In this document: piece after piece, positions 22,550 through 36,400 of the stretch | Layout of the letters: each line of letters starts with the position of its first letter | How positions within the stretch are numbered: the stretch's first letter is position 1 | NCBI RefSeq assembly: GCF_964340395.1 | Contig: NC_135564.1 | Span: 23,789,387-23,853,386, forward strand | Direction of reading: 5' to 3' | From: Glandiceps talaboti | Lineage: Eukaryota > Hemichordata > Enteropneusta > Spengelidae | DNA: 64,000 nt | Position numbers and translations under genes: made by a program | The notes under the pieces: generated by a model | Database searches by the model: none | Told to the model about the DNA's origin: nothing | Seen by the model: only the letters and a program-made list of their open reading frames with translations

Positions 22550-23214
22550 TTAGTCCCCGCGGACGAAGTCCGGAACGGGGACTTATGGATTGGGTTCCGT
22601 CTGTCCGTCCGTGCGTCTGTCCGTCCGTCCGTCCGCAGCCGTTTCTTGGAGATGCCTGTACCGATTTTTTTCAAACTTGGTACAGGGGCAACATGCTATG
22701 GCATACATATGCACGTCAATTTGTTTTATGATACGATCCAATATGGCCGCCTAGCAGCCATTTTGTTTGTGAATTTTCCCTGTCTAAAGCCATAACTCAG
22801 ACACGCTTGAACAGATCTCATTCAGAGTTGGTATTAGGACAGTGTTCTATGACATACATGTGCATATCCATTTTCATTGTGATACGATCCAATATGGCTG
22901 CCTGGCAGCCATTTTGTTTGTGAATTTTCCATGTCCAAAGCCATAACTCAGACATGCTTGAACATATCTCATTCAGAGTTGGTATTAGGACAGTGTTCTA
23001 TGACATACATTTGCATATCCATTTTCATATTGATATGATCCCCCATACCCAACCAATCCTTTATTGTTGTAGGCATGTTCCATGTCCGACAAGCAGACAC
23101 AACATATCTAAGTCTGTTTGATTTAGGTTCACAAGTGTTGTTGCGTGATCAGAGTAGTGCTAATTCCTTAAAACCCAATCATAGCGGGGACTATGTCATT
23201 CTCAATGGCTTGTT
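22550..23214 (-). repeat. Family B repeat B3 (short version)
   Basis: Complete ends: TT-AGTCCCCGCGGACGAAG at 22550 with the GAACGGGGACT arm, CCGT microsatellite (22600-22635), and GCGGGGACTA ending CTTG-TT at 23214. It has fewer 150-bp units than B2, so copy length varies by unit number. Confidence 0.8.
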
Positions 23215-25280
23215 GTAAATATGAGACAGTATGCAGCAGGGTCATAAATCATTACCTGTATTTTCTATGGACAATCAGTGTCGCGGTGGAGCACATGGAC
23301 GGTGTAACGCGTATCATGCTAGGCACAACATTAGTCAAGTTACGTGTACACTGTATGCTTGTAATGGCAATGCTGCATGCTGTCGCTCAGTAAATTGTAT
23401 CATGTACTAATATTATATTCTGGCCTTTGAGTGAGAAATGAGACAAATTGAATAAAATTTATAACTGTAAGTATATGTATGTACTTGTACTACTAGTATA
23501 TTGATTGCGATTGTGGGATGGCTGGGTTGTAAATCCTCGTATTTTCTACAAAAAAATGACGTGCACGGTGCATACTCCATCCCCGGACGCCATCATCACA
23601 CAGGCCGCGTGTTTTGTACAGTAGTGTAAACACCTCGGTAATTACGCTCTAACTTTCGAGCAATCAACTCGGAGAAATAAAATTCAGCCAATAAAATTAT
23701 AACTGTGAATAGATGTTTGTACTTTTAATAGTCTAAATTGTGATTATGATACGACAGGGCCAGGGTCGCAAACCACGATAAGTAAACGATGTATGCCTGG
23801 ATGCTATGCAGAGTGCAGATAAACTTAGACACGTACGCTACGCTATAGGAGCATGCACCACAGTTCGGTAAATTATGTGTACTAAACCCTGGCTTTTGAC
23901 TCTTGAGCAAAAAGAAAGAGAAAAAATAAATTCATGACCGAGTAAATTTTATTTCTTTTTAATGATTACTTTGGGACAGCAGGGACGACGCGATAGCCGT
24001 CAGATATTTTCTTCAAAAGTGATATATACAACGTAATGCATGTGTACGTGTAGAACCAACAACAACGTATGTGTCGGCACCGCGCCTTCGAATTCGATCT
24101 CCGAGCATACAAATCATACTGCATTTTGGGTAATCTGACGCGCCGTGTGTCATTGGAAAAACCAAGATGACAGTCAATGATTGCTATCAAGGAAGTAACT
24201 GAGGTTGGCAAAAATGATGAAACCTTTGTTATTCACTTGCTCAGTGGACAAACTCGGTAACTTTTGCAGGACATGAAGTTTGTGCGTCATTTGGAAGACT
24301 TCATTTCATGAAAGGGGTTCTACTATAAATCATTTGAAGCTCCGTAATAAAATAAATGCAATAATACAATCAATGCTGACAGAAAGATAGCAAATAAAAT
24401 GTTTCATTTGATATATTTGAGTTATTATACAATGAAATTACTATTCTTGCCTTCCTAATTGTTGTGTCCCAAAACCGGTATGTCCCTATTCTTAATGATA
24501 TGAGCCACATGGCTGTTGAGTGTTATCTCCTGTGATTATGGATTTCACATTGTTGTTGATTCAGTGAAATTAACTACAATGTAAGGCCGCTACTATGATG
24601 TATTCACGCACCACCAGCCATTCAACTGTCAAAGTTCATGTCCCTCCTATCTAACACGTCATTTCCTATTCACTTGAACAATACGCTATACCTCTATAGC
24701 GCATATTGCTGGTTTGACATCCGAAGTCACCTGATTATAAGTATTACTTCATGACCCATAGAAAGGTTATGCAAGGCGTGTAGTTTGAGCTCCATCGCGA
24801 TCGTATTTCTTGTTTGTTCACGTTCAGTTGTTGCTGTTCCTACTTTTTAACATGGTTATTTACAGTTTAAGGTACTGGTCCGATGGACCAGACAAGGTCA
24901 AATTTGTGTGGTCTGCCCCAAAAAATCAGTTGTCTCGGACTTCAGACCAGTGGATTTGTTCACCCCTGAACACCATTGGCGCTATTAAAAATCTTCTTCT
25001 CCAAAACAAGTTGGCCAATTGAGCTGAAATATGGTGTGATAGTGTCTTGAAATGCCCTGATCTAGTTTTGTTCAAGAGAAGTTCACCAGGTCATATGTAT
25101 GTAAAATTATGTCTAAAGTCAGGGTTTTTGTCTTTTGTTGAACTCACCTGCCGGCACAAGAGGGTACAATAACCTCATCAAATAGCAGCTGTTCTGTGCT
25201 ATTGCAAATTAAGTCTGTGTAATTCTAGCTGTAAGTCGTAAAAATTAGTCCTGTTTCTGTTTAAGTACGACTTGTAAACA
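23215..25280. other. Intron, nothing recognised except a weak hairpin head
   Basis: No exon was recognised. At about 24868-24892 ACTGGTCC-GAT-GGACCAGA forms a hairpin followed by a repeat-like body; it may be another hairpin-headed family with a single copy here. Confidence 0.35.
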
Positions 25281-26490
25281 ATGATCAAATATACATAGAT
25301 ACAGCTCCAGACACTCAAATTGAACTATGTGATAAAATACCAACCACTGTGTCACCTGAATCTGCAGATGCGGTTGACTTTGTAGTCATAAGCACAACAA
25401 GGTTTAAAGCTTTCTCTGCTGATTTATTCACATCTGACCTTTCATCTGCCATTTTCCTTGTACTCAAGCACTGGAAAATATTGAAATATCGTCCAAACTT
25501 GACTCACTCTATTATAGTCTTTGTGAGACACTTGATTTTCATGCTCCTCTGCGGAAACGATTGGTTCCTAACAGGAAACCTGTTCCATGGATTACTGATT
25601 CCATCATCGAGGCAAGGAAAGCAAGGATGAAAGCTGAGAGAGCCTGGAGAAAATCTCAACTGGAAATTCATCACCACATATACAGAACTTCGAACAGATG
25701 TTGTGCGAAAAGTTAAAGCTGCCAAGAAAATTTACTATGCTGGCCTGGTTGAAAACTGCTGGAGATCAGAAAAAGCTCTTCAGTATAGTCACTGGACTTC
25801 TTGGTCATACAAAAACTCTTACACTGCCTGATCATAATGACTCTGTTGAACTTGCAGATCGGTTTGCCCAGTTTTTCAAAAATCGTGTTAAATCTCTCGT
25901 CTCGAATTTTGGATCAATTAATCCTGTTGGAAATAATCAGTTTTCTTCATCTGGTTCAGTTTTGGGACCTGGGTGTCGATTGGATTCATTTCAGCTGACT
26001 ACTGTGGATGAGATTGATGAGATATTTCACTAATCGCCCTCATTTTCTTGCTGTCTTGATCCTATTCCCACCAAGATCCTGAAGGATAGGTATATTATCA
26101 GTGTTCTGTTGGCTTTTATTTCCGAAATCTTGAACAACTCACTGTTTTCTGATTTTGTGCCCTCCTCTTTCAAACAAGCAGTTGTCACACCTCTTCTGAA
26201 AAAAACCCTCACTTGATTGCAATATTCTTAAAAACTATTGTCCAGTTTCTAATCTGCCATTTTTATCGAAAGTTCTGGAATGCATTGTTGCTATTAGACT
26301 AAAAGCCCACATCGCTTCAAATTCCTTAGACTAACCTTTATAATCGGCTTATAAACCTGGTCATTCTAATGAGACTGCTCTCTTAAAGGTTACAAATGAC
26401 ATCCTACGTGCTCTTGATTCGAAGCAGCATGTGATGTAGTCTTGGTTTTTAGATCTTTCTGCTGCTTTTGATAGTTAATCACAAGCTTTT
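25281..26490 (+). pseudogene. CR1/L2-type LINE fragment (endonuclease-RT linker and N-terminal RT)
   Basis: Fragments in shifting frames resemble a non-LTR retrotransposon ORF2. HAPLRKRLVPNRKPVPWITD and IIEARKARMKAERAWRKSQL form the basic linker after the endonuclease. LPDHNDSVELADRFAQFFKN and a CLDPIPTKILKD segment with FKQAVVTPLLKK lead into the reverse transcriptase, and LDLSAAFD-like sequence ends it near 26480. Stops and frameshifts are frequent and the catalytic FADD region is absent. Exact clade is uncertain. It is a dead intronic insertion truncated on the 3' side. Confidence 0.75.
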
Positions 26491-26559
26491 GAAGTATGCG
26501 TTCCAAAGATATAGCCTAATTACTTAAAACCATCAATTATGCAAATAACTAATTATTGT

Positions 26560-26737
26560 TCATTGGATGTTTACCAAAATCTAAATAGCTCTTTCCATTA
26601 GCATGTGGAAAATGTGTAGCAAATTTCATTATAATTCAGCGAGCCGTTTTTAAGAAAATGATGACACAGACAGACGGACAAACTGACAGAGAGACAGACA
26701 GACATCGTCATTTCAATACGTCCCCTTACAGGAGGTG
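26560..26737 (-). repeat. Family D repeat fragment with CTGT microsatellite, opposite orientation
   Basis: On the minus strand it reads AGGGGACGTATTGAAATGAC, then a CTGT/TCTG run, then CATCATTTTCTTAAAAACGG and CTCGCTGAATTATAATGAAA. The same order occurs on the plus strand at 58681-58875. This is the only microsatellite-bearing repeat here whose microsatellite is on the other strand. Confidence 0.55.
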
Positions 26738-26886
26738 AAAATGTGTCTGTTTGGTCAAAGATATATAATTCTTCAACTACTGAGCAAATTGGCCTGAAAT
26801 TTAATAAGGGATGCATCTGTGCATGTGTAGATGAAGCAGTATTCACAACGTGATAATACCATTAGCGATATGCAAATCAAGTCTAA
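26738..26886 (-). repeat. Family A body fragment
   Basis: AAATGTGTCTGTTTGGTCAA, CAACTACTGAGCAAATTGG and TTAGCGATATGCAAATC match the middle of family A copies (for example 28945-29090). Neither end is present. Confidence 0.55.
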
Positions 26887-27849
26887 CCAGATTTAAACTG
26901 AATGCCTCTCATAAGGGAATCACTAATTATGCAAATTAAACTTTAAAAACTATGGTAACTTTTTTTGGACAAGCGCGCTTTCTTAGGTTAATGTATGTGC
27001 CAAATTATACAGAATTTTAAGAGTGCATGATTCTGCTTCATTACTGAATATCGTTCATTATTCAAAATACTCATTAAAGGTAAAAGATGTAGCAACAAAC
27101 TTCATAGGACAGGTGCGTATTATTGTGGTTGATATATATATCATATTATACGAAATTTGAAGCTTGCATTTTTAAGATACAGCCTGGTAATTTGACACTA
27201 ACTCAAGAATGTGTGCTTCAAATTCAGTATAATTTGGTACATACATTTGCGATACCAAAGCGCATCTGACCTGGAAATATTTTTGATGTAGCTTTTAGTT
27301 GTAATAAGTTATTTGCATATTTTCGGTAGTTAGACCTGTAGGCCACAAAAAAGAAAAGCATTGTTTCTGGTCAGGATATGTTGTTACATGTTGTGACGAC
27401 GTGAATTTTTGTTGTTGTTGATATTTTAATTGTCAAATTAGTTCTGCAGTTGTCTTTAATGAAGTAGTAATTAATGTAGGTAGAGTTAATTTGGCCTTTA
27501 AAACTCTATGGTGAGACCTATGCTACAACGTTCTATAAAAGCTTCACATTACATGTTGTGGTTGGCTGTAAGATCGCATCTGCGGGCAATCATGCTGGAG
27601 AATTCTTTGACATTAGTTCATACGATCTCTTCACTATTTCAAAATTGAAAATCTTGTTTTTGCTTCATTCGATACTTCCACGAGTTTCTGTTTGAAAGCA
27701 TGCATGAGAAGGTCATCAGTCAAACCAGGTCAGCATCAACATCTGGGTCAAATCACCAGCTTTCTACCGAAAATTCATGCTGGAGAATTCGCCAAGATAA
27801 ATCCATACAATCTCTTCTGCGATCAAAATTGAAAATCTTCTCTCTTTTT
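26887..27849. other. Intron with a family D tail
   Basis: 27385-27495 (TTAGTTCTGCAGTTGTC, GTAGTAATTAATGTAGGTAG) matches the end of the family D copy near 58875. Otherwise nothing was recognised. Confidence 0.35.
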
Positions 27850-28560
27850 TTAGTCCCCGCGGACGAAGTCCGGAACGGGGACTTATGGATTGGGTTCTGT
27901 CTGTCCGTCCGTGCGTCCGTGCATCCGTCCGTCCGCAGCTGTTTCTTGGAGATGCCTGGACCGATTTTTTTCAAACTTGGTACAGGGGCAACATACTATG
28001 GCATACACATGCACGTCAATTTGTTTTATATTATGATCCAATATGGCCGCCTAGCAACCATTTTATTTGCGAATTTTCCCTGTCTAAAGCCATAACTCAG
28101 ACATGCTTTAACAGATCTCATTCAAAGTTGGTATTAGGACAGTGTTCTATGACATACATGTGCATATTCATTGTTGTCATGATACGATCCAATATGGCCA
28201 CCTAGCAGCCATTTTGTTTGTGAATTTTCATGTCCAAAGCCATAACTCAGACATGCTTGAACAGATCTCATTCAAAGTTGGTATTAGGACAGTGTTCTAT
28301 AACATACATGTGCATATTCATTGTTGTCGTGATACGATCCAATATGGCTGCCTGGCAGCCATTTTGTTTGTCAATTTTTCTCCATGTCCAAAGCCATAAC
28401 TCAGATCTCATTCAAAGTTGGTATTAGGACAGTGTTCTATGACATACATGTGCATATCCATTTTCGTCGTGATACAATCCGATATGGCTGCCTGACAGCC
28501 ATTTTGTTGGCGCAGTTTTCATGTCCAAAGCCATAACTCAGACATGCTTGAACATATATG
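27850..28560 (-). repeat. Family B repeat B4, right end missing
   Basis: The head hairpin AGTCCCCGCGGACGAAG with GGAACGGGGACT at 27852-27883 is followed by a CCGT microsatellite and about four 150-bp units. The copy breaks off at 28556 without the GCGGGGACTA end, just before family A copy A5. Confidence 0.75.
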
Positions 28561-28581
28561 TTGAATATATGTTGTTGGTGT

Positions 28582-28650
28582 GTTTACCACAACTGAACTG
28601 AGGTTCAGTAGTGCTATAAGGATCGCTCGGCGTCTGTCTGTCTGTCTGTC

Positions 28651-28712
<62 letters not shown>

Positions 28713-29825
28713 CAACTTAAAGTCAAAAACCGCTGAACCGATTGCCATGATATTTGGTGGGTCTATTACCTTGGGTGTCTAGTTGGGAAATTGTTCAAAT
28801 CTTACCACAGGTTTGTGATTTGGGTCAAAAAACTTAAACTCAAAAACTACTGGGCAGATTGGGCTGAAATATGGGTGAAACATTCTTCAGGGTGTTTTTA
28901 TTTAGAATTGTTCATGTCATGATGGTCTCATGAGTGATATGCAAATTAGGGCTAAAAATGTGTCTTTTTGGTCAAAAATCTATAATTCCAAAACCACTGA
29001 GCAGATTGGGCTGGAATTTAATGGGAATGCATCTAGGGATGTATGGACGAAGAAATATTAAATTCCATGAGTGATATGCAAATTAGGTGTAAAAATGTTC
29101 ATTTTTGGTCAAAAACGTATATCTCAAAAAGTACTTGGTCAATGAGTCTGAAACTTGGTGAGATGTTTCTGAAAGTGTTATTCTGCAGATTTTCTTCAAA
29201 ACATTTTGACAAAATTGGCCCTAGCAACCATGACCACACCCTTAGCAACAACCAAATGGTAGTATATTTTGACGAATAACAGAACCATTTGGTAGGCAAG
29301 TTAGTAAACATTCAAAACATGTATGCAAACACCCTCGCAACCATGACGACGCCCATAGCAACAGCCAAACGGTGGTGTATTTCACAAAGATAACAACAGG
29401 GATTAATAGACAATTGAATAAACATTCCAAAAATGTATGTAAATTTGCCTAGCAACAAGACCACGCCCATAGCAACAGTCAAATGATCACATATATTGCG
29501 AAGATAACAAGGATTAATAGACAAATGAATAAGCATGTAAAAATGTATGCAAATGTGCCTAGCAACAAGACCACGCCCATAGCAACAGTCAAATGATCAC
29601 ATATATTGCGAAGATAACGGGATTAATAGAAAATTGAATAAACATTCAAAAAATGTATGTAAATGTGCCTAGCAACAAGTCCACATCCATAGCAACAGCC
29701 AAATGATCACTTATATTGCAAAGATAACAACAGAGATTAATAGACAAATAAATAAACATTCAAAAAATGTATGAAAATATGTAATCAATTATACAGTTGT
29801 GCTACAACATCATTGCCACTATATT
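28582..29825 (-). repeat. Family A repeat A5
   Basis: The head (CCACAACTGAACTGAGGTTC, AGTAGTGCTATAAG) is followed by a CTGT run and a long (TG)n run (28636-28709), the body, and about five units of about 112 bp (29225, 29333, 29451, 29567, 29679). It ends with ACAGTTGTGCTACAACATC at 29792-29811 plus about 14 nt. Confidence 0.8.
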
Positions 29826-30483
29826 TCATACAATCTAATACATCACACTGCCATGACAGGTGGCAATTCTCTATAAACATCCATTGCGGGGCTGAGTCAT
29901 CTCCAATGACTGCTTGTTTCTTTGAAATCATGTCCACAGGAAATATAGAAGAACAAAAACATACATAAGGCCTGTCTTTAGTGCTCAAATCACTTTTAGT
30001 GAATGCTGACATAACTCAAAAAAATTCAATCATGGAGTCCATTCAAGTGTCTAACACCTTTGACCTTGAACTAGGTCAATTTTCAATGCAGGCCAATTTT
30101 TGCATATTACAGTCCATGTGTAACATTTTCATATGGCCAATTTCTTTGAATGAAATGTATAAATAAAATGCAGAACAAGAGAAAAAGAAAACTTTTGATT
30201 CTCACATAACTTGTAACTGAATGGTGGTCATGTTTGTAGTGAACAATCATGATTTACTGCATAACACAACAACTTTAATACATAGGGATAATCTCTTTTT
30301 AGACATTGACCTTTGACCTTGACTTTCACCTTTTGGGTCAATTGTCAAAATCCAGCTATTACCTGCATATCACAGACACATTTTAGTTATTTATTTGTGA
30401 TCACATATTTGTTTTAAAAGGATGTCACAATTCAGTCACATATAGAATTAAGTATTGAAGGATGTGTTTTCTATGAAGACTTG
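29826..30483 (-). repeat. Family C tail units
   Basis: Contains the ATGGAGTCCATTCAAGTGTC, GACCTTTGACCTTGAC and CAGACACATTTTAGT segments of family C in about two units. It runs directly into the 29-bp array through TATGAAGACTTGTTCATG, a sequence also found without an array at 14075. Confidence 0.55.
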
Positions 30484-33400
30484 TTCATGTACTAGTCAGT
30501 AATAGGATTGTGTTCATGTACTAGAGAGTAATAGGATTGTGTTCATGTCCTAGTCAGTAATAGGATTGTGTTCATGTACTAGTCAGTAATAGGATTGTGT
30601 TCATGTACTAGTCAGTAATAGGATTGTGTTCATGTACTAGTCAGTAATAGCATTGTGTTCATGTACTAGTCAGTAATAGGATTGTGTTCATGTACTAGTC
30701 AGTAATAGGATTGTGCTCATGTACTAGTCAGTAATAGGATTGTGTTCATGTACTAGAGAGTAATAGGATTGTGTTCATGTACTAGAGAGTAATAGGATTG
30801 TGTTCATGTACTAGTCAGTAATAGCATTGTGTTCATGTCCTAGTCAGTAATAGGATTGTGTTCATGTACTAGTCAGTAATAGGATTGTGTTCATGTACTA
30901 GTCAGTAATAGGATTGTGTTCATGTACTAGTCAGTAATAGGATTGTGCTCATGTACTAGAGAGTAATAGGATTGTGTTCATGTACTAGTCAGTAATAGGA
31001 TTGTGTTCATGTACTAGTCAGTAATAGGATTGTGTTCATGTACTAGTCAGTAATAGGATTGTGTTCATGTACTAGTCAGTAATAGGATTGTGCTCATGTA
31101 CTAGAGAGTAATAGGATTGTGTTCATGTACTAGTCAGTAATAGCATTGTGTTCATGTACTAGTCAGTAATAGGATTGTGTTCATGTACTAGTCAGTAATA
31201 GGATTGTGTTCATGTACTAGTCAGTAATAGGATTGTGTTCATGTACTAGTCAGTAATAGCATTGTGTTCATGTACTAGAGAGTAATAGCATTGTGTTCAT
31301 GTACTAGTCAGTAATAGGATTGTGCTCATGTACTAGTCAGTAATAGGATTGTGTTCATGTACTAGTCAGTAATAGGATTGTGTTCATGTACTAGAGAATA
31401 ATAGGATTGTGTTCATGTACTAGAGAGTAATAGGATTGTGTTCATGTACTAGTCAGTAATAGCATAGCATTGTGTTCATGTACTAGTCAGTAATAGGATT
31501 GTGTTCATGTACTAGTCAGTAATAGCATTGTGTTCATGTACTAGTCAGTAATAGGATTGTGTTCATGTACTAGAGAGTAATAGGATTGTGTTCATGTACT
31601 AGTCAGTAATAGCATTGTGTTCATGTACTAGTCAGTAATAGCATTGTGTTCATGTACTAGTCAGTAATAGGATTGTGTTCATGTACTAGAGAGTAATAGG
31701 ATTGTGTTCATGTCCTAGTCAGTAATAGCATAGCATTGTGTTCATGTACTAGTCAGTAATAGCATTGTGTTCATGTACTAGAGAGTAATAGGATTGTGTT
31801 CATGTCCTAGTCAGTAATAGCATAGCATTGTGTTCATGTACTAGTCAGTAATAGGATTGTGTTCATGTACTAGTCAGTAATAGGATTGTGTTCATGTACT
31901 AGTCAGTAATAGGATTGTGTTCATGTACTAGTCAGTAATAGCATTGTGTTCATGTACTAGTCAGTAATAGGATTGTGTTCATGTACTAGTCAGTAATAGC
32001 ATTGTGTTCATGTACTAGTCAGTAATAGGATTGTGTTCATGTACTAGAGAGTAATAGGATTGTGTTCATGTACTAGTCAGTAATAGCATTGTGTTCATGT
32101 ACTAGTCAGTAATAGGATTGTGTTCATGTACTAGTCAGTAATAGGATTGTGTTCATGTACTAGAGAGTAATAGGATTGTGTTCATGTCCTAGTCAGTAAT
32201 AGCATAGCATTGTGTTCATGTACTAGTCAGTAATAGCATTGTGTTCATGTACTAGAGAGTAATAGGATTGTGTTCATGTACTAGTCAGTAATAGCATTGT
32301 GTTCATGTACTAGTCAGTAATAGCATAGCATTGTGTTCATGTACTAGAGAGTAATAGGATTGTGTTCATGTACTAGTCAGTAATAGGATTGTGTTCATGT
32401 ACTAGTCAGTAATAGCATAGCATTGTGTTCATATACTAGTCAGTAATAGCATTGTGTTCATGTACTAGTCAGTAATAGCATTGTGCTCATGTACTAGTCA
32501 GTAATAGGATTGTGTTCATGTACTAGAGAGTAATAGGATTGTGTTCATGTACTAGTCAGTTATAGCATAGCATTGTGTTCATGTACTAGAGAGTAATAGC
32601 ATTGTGTTCATGTACTAGTCAGTAATAGCATTGTGTTCATGTACTAGTCAGTAATAGGATTGTGCTCATGTACTAGTCAGTAATAGGATTGTGTTCATGT
32701 ACTAGTCAGTAATAGGATTGTGTTCATGTACTAGTCAGTAATAGGATTGTGTTCATGTACTAGTCAGTAATAGCATTGTGCTCATGTACTAGTCAGTAAT
32801 AGGATTGTGTTCATGTACTAGTCAGTAATAGGATTGTGTTCATGTACTAGAGAGTAATAGCATTGTGTTCATGTACTAAGTCAGTAATAGGATTGTGCTC
32901 ATGTACTAGTCAGTAATAGGATTGTGCTCATGTACTAGTCAGTAATAGGATTGTGTTCATGTACTAGTCAGTAATAGGATTGTGTTCATGTACTAGTCAG
33001 TAATAGGATTGTGCTCATGTACTAGTCAGTAATAGGATTGTGTTCATGTACTAGTCAGTAATAGCATTGTGCTCATGTACTAGAGAGTAATAGGATTGTG
33101 TTCATGTACTAGTCAGTAATAGGATTGTGTTCATGTACTAGAGAGTAATAGGATTGTGTTCATGTACTAGTCAGTAATAGGATTGTGTTCATGTACTAGA
33201 GAGTAATAGGATTGTGTTCATGTACTAGTCAGTAATAGGATTGTGTTCATGTATTAGTCAGTAATAGGATTGTGTTCATGTACTAGTCAGTAATAGGATT
33301 GTGTTCATGTACTAGAGAGTAATAGGATTGTGTTCATGTCCTAGTCAGTAATAGGATTGTGTTCATGTACTAGTCAGTAATAGCATTGTGTTCATGTACT

Positions 33401-36400
33401 AGTCAGTAATAGCATTGTGTTCATGTACTAGTCAGTAATAGCATTGTGTTCATGTACTAGAGAGTAATAGCATTGTGTTCATGTACTAGAGAGTAATAGG
33501 ATTGTGTTCATGTACTAGTCAGTAATAGGATTGTGTTCATGTATTAGTCAGTAATAGGATTGTGTTCATGTACTAGTCAGTAATAGCATTGTGTTCATGT
33601 ACTAGAGAGTAATAGCATTGTGTTCATGTACTAGAGAGTAATAGGATTGTGTTCATGTACTAGTCAGTAATAGGATTGTGTTCATGTACTAGTCAGTAAT
33701 AGCATAGCATTGTGTTCATGTACTAGTCAGTAATAGCATTGTGCTCATGTACTAGTCAGTAATAGGATTGTGTTCATGTACTAGTCAGTAATAGGATTGT
33801 GTTCATGTACTAGTCAGTAATAGCATTGTGCTCATGTACTAGTCAGTAATAGGATTGTGTTCATGTACTAGAGAGTAATAGGATTGTGTTCATGTCCTAG
33901 TCAGTAATAGGATTGTGTTCATGTACTAGTCAGTAATAGCATTGTGTTCATGTACTAGTCAGTAATAGGATTGTGTTCATGTACTAGAGAGTAATAGGAT
34001 TGTGTTCATGTACTAGTCAGTAATAGGATTGTGTTCATGTACTACCCAGTAATAGCATTGTGTTCATGTACTAGAGAGTAATAGGATTGTGTTCATGTAC
34101 TAGTCAGTAATAGGATTGTGTTCATGTACTAGTCAGTAATAGGATTGTGTTCATGTACTAGTCAGTAATAGCATTGTGTTCATGTACTAGAGAGTAATAG
34201 GATTGTGTTCATGTACTAGTCAGTAATAGCATTGTGTTCATGTACTAGTCAGTAATATGATTGTGTTCATGTACTAGTCAGTAATAGCATTGTGCTCATG
34301 TACTAGTCAGTAATAGGATTGTGTTCATGTACTAGTCAGTAATAGCATAGCATTGTGCTCATGTACTAGTCAGTAATAGCATTGTGTTCATGTACTAGTC
34401 AGTAATAGGATTGTGTTCATGTACTAGTCAGTAATAGCATTGTGCTCATGTACTAGTCAGTAATAGGATTGTGCTCATGTACTAGTCAGTAATAGGATTG
34501 TGTTCATGTACTAGAGAGTAATAGGATTGTGTTCATGTACTAGTCAGTAATAGGATTGTGTTCATGTACTAGTCAGTAATAGGATTGTGTTCATGTACTA
34601 GAGAGTAATAGGATTGTGTTCATGTACTAGTCAGTAATAGCATTGTGTTCATGTACTAGTCAGTAATAGCATAGCATTGTGTTCATGTACTAGTCAGTAA
34701 TAGCATTGTGTTCATGTACTAGTCAGTAATAGCATTGTGCTCATGTACTAGTCAGTAATAGGATTGTGTTCATGTACTAGTCAGTAATAGGATTGTGTTC
34801 ATGTACTAGAGAGTAATAGGATTGTGTTCATGTACTAGAGAGTAATAGGATTGTGTTCATGTACTAGTCAGTAATAGCATTGTGTTCATGTACTAGTCAG
34901 TTATAGCATAACATTGTGTTCATGTACTAGTCAGTAATAGCATTGTGTTCATGTACTAGTCAGTAATAGCATTGTGTTCATGTACTAGTCAGTAATATGA
35001 TTGTGTTCATGTACTAGAGAGTAATAGGATTGTGTTCATGTCCTAGTCAGTAATAGGATTGTGTTCATGTACTAGTCAGTAATAGCATAGCTTTGTGTTC
35101 ATGTACTAGTCAGTAATAGCATTGTGTTCATGTACTAGAGAGTAATAGGATTGTGTTCATGTACTAGTCAGTAATAGGATTGTGTTCATGTATTAGTCAG
35201 TAATAGGATTGTGTTCATGTACTAGTCAGTAATAGGATTGTGTTCATGTACTAGTCAGTAATAGCATTGTGTTCATGTACTAGTCAGTAATAGGATTGTG
35301 TTCATGTACTAGTCAGTAATAGGATTGTGTTCATGTACTAGTCAGTAATAGGATTGTGTTCATGTACTAGTCAGTAATAGGATTGTGTTCATGTACTAGT
35401 CAGTAATAGGATTGTGTTCATGTACTAGTCAGTAATAGGATTGTGTTCATGTACTAGTCAGTAATAGCATTGTGTTCATGTACTAGTCAGTAATAGCATT
35501 GTGTTCATGTACTAGTCAGTAATAGGATTGTGTTCATGTACTAGTCAGTAATAGGATTGTGCTCATGTACTAGTCAGTAATAGGATTGTGTTCATGTACT
35601 AGAGAGTAATAGGATTGTGTTCATGTACTAGAGAGTAATAGGATTGTGTTCATGTACTAGTCAGTAATAGGATTGTGTTCATGTATTAGTCAGTAATAGG
35701 ATTGTGTTCATGTACTAGTCAGTAATAGCATTGTGTTCATGTACTAGTCAGTAATAGGATTGTGTTCATGTACTAGTCAGTAATAGGATTGTGTTCATGT
35801 ACTAGAGAGTAATAGGATTGTGTTCATGTACTAGTCAGTAATAGGATTGTGTTCATGTATTAGTCAGTAATAGGATTGTGTTCATGTACTAGTCAGTAAT
35901 AGCATTGTGTTCATGTATTAGTCAGTAATAGGATTGTGTTCATGTACTAGTCAGTAATAGCATTGTGCTCATGTACTAGTCAGTAATAGGATTGTGTTCA
36001 TGTACTAGTCAGTAATAGGATTGTGTTCATGTACTAGTCAGTAATAGCATTGTGTTCATGTACTAGTCAGTAATAGCATTGTGTTCATGTACTAGTCAGT
36101 AATAGCATTGTGTTCATGTACTAGTCAGTAATAGCATTGTGTTCATGTCCTAGTCAGTAATAGGATTGTGTTCATGTACTAGTCAGTAATAGCATTGTGT
36201 TCATGTACTAGTCAGTAATAGCATTGTGCTCATGTACTAGTCAGTAATACGATTGTGTTCATGTACTAGAGAGTAATAGGATTGTGTTCATGTACTAGTC
36301 AGTAATAGCATTGTGTTCATGTACTAGAGAGTAATAGGATTCTGTTCATGTACTAGTCAGTAATAGGATTGTGCTCATGTACTAGTCAGTAATAGGATTG

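Noticed and set aside
25698-26033. Independent gene with 111 residues
   Set aside because: The content (LPDHNDSVELADRFAQFF) is the linker of a LINE ORF2 and adjoining frames continue the same protein.
28636-28709. (TG)n run as a regulatory Z-DNA element
   Set aside because: It is the standard microsatellite slot of family A copies and varies from copy to copy; no sign of function here.
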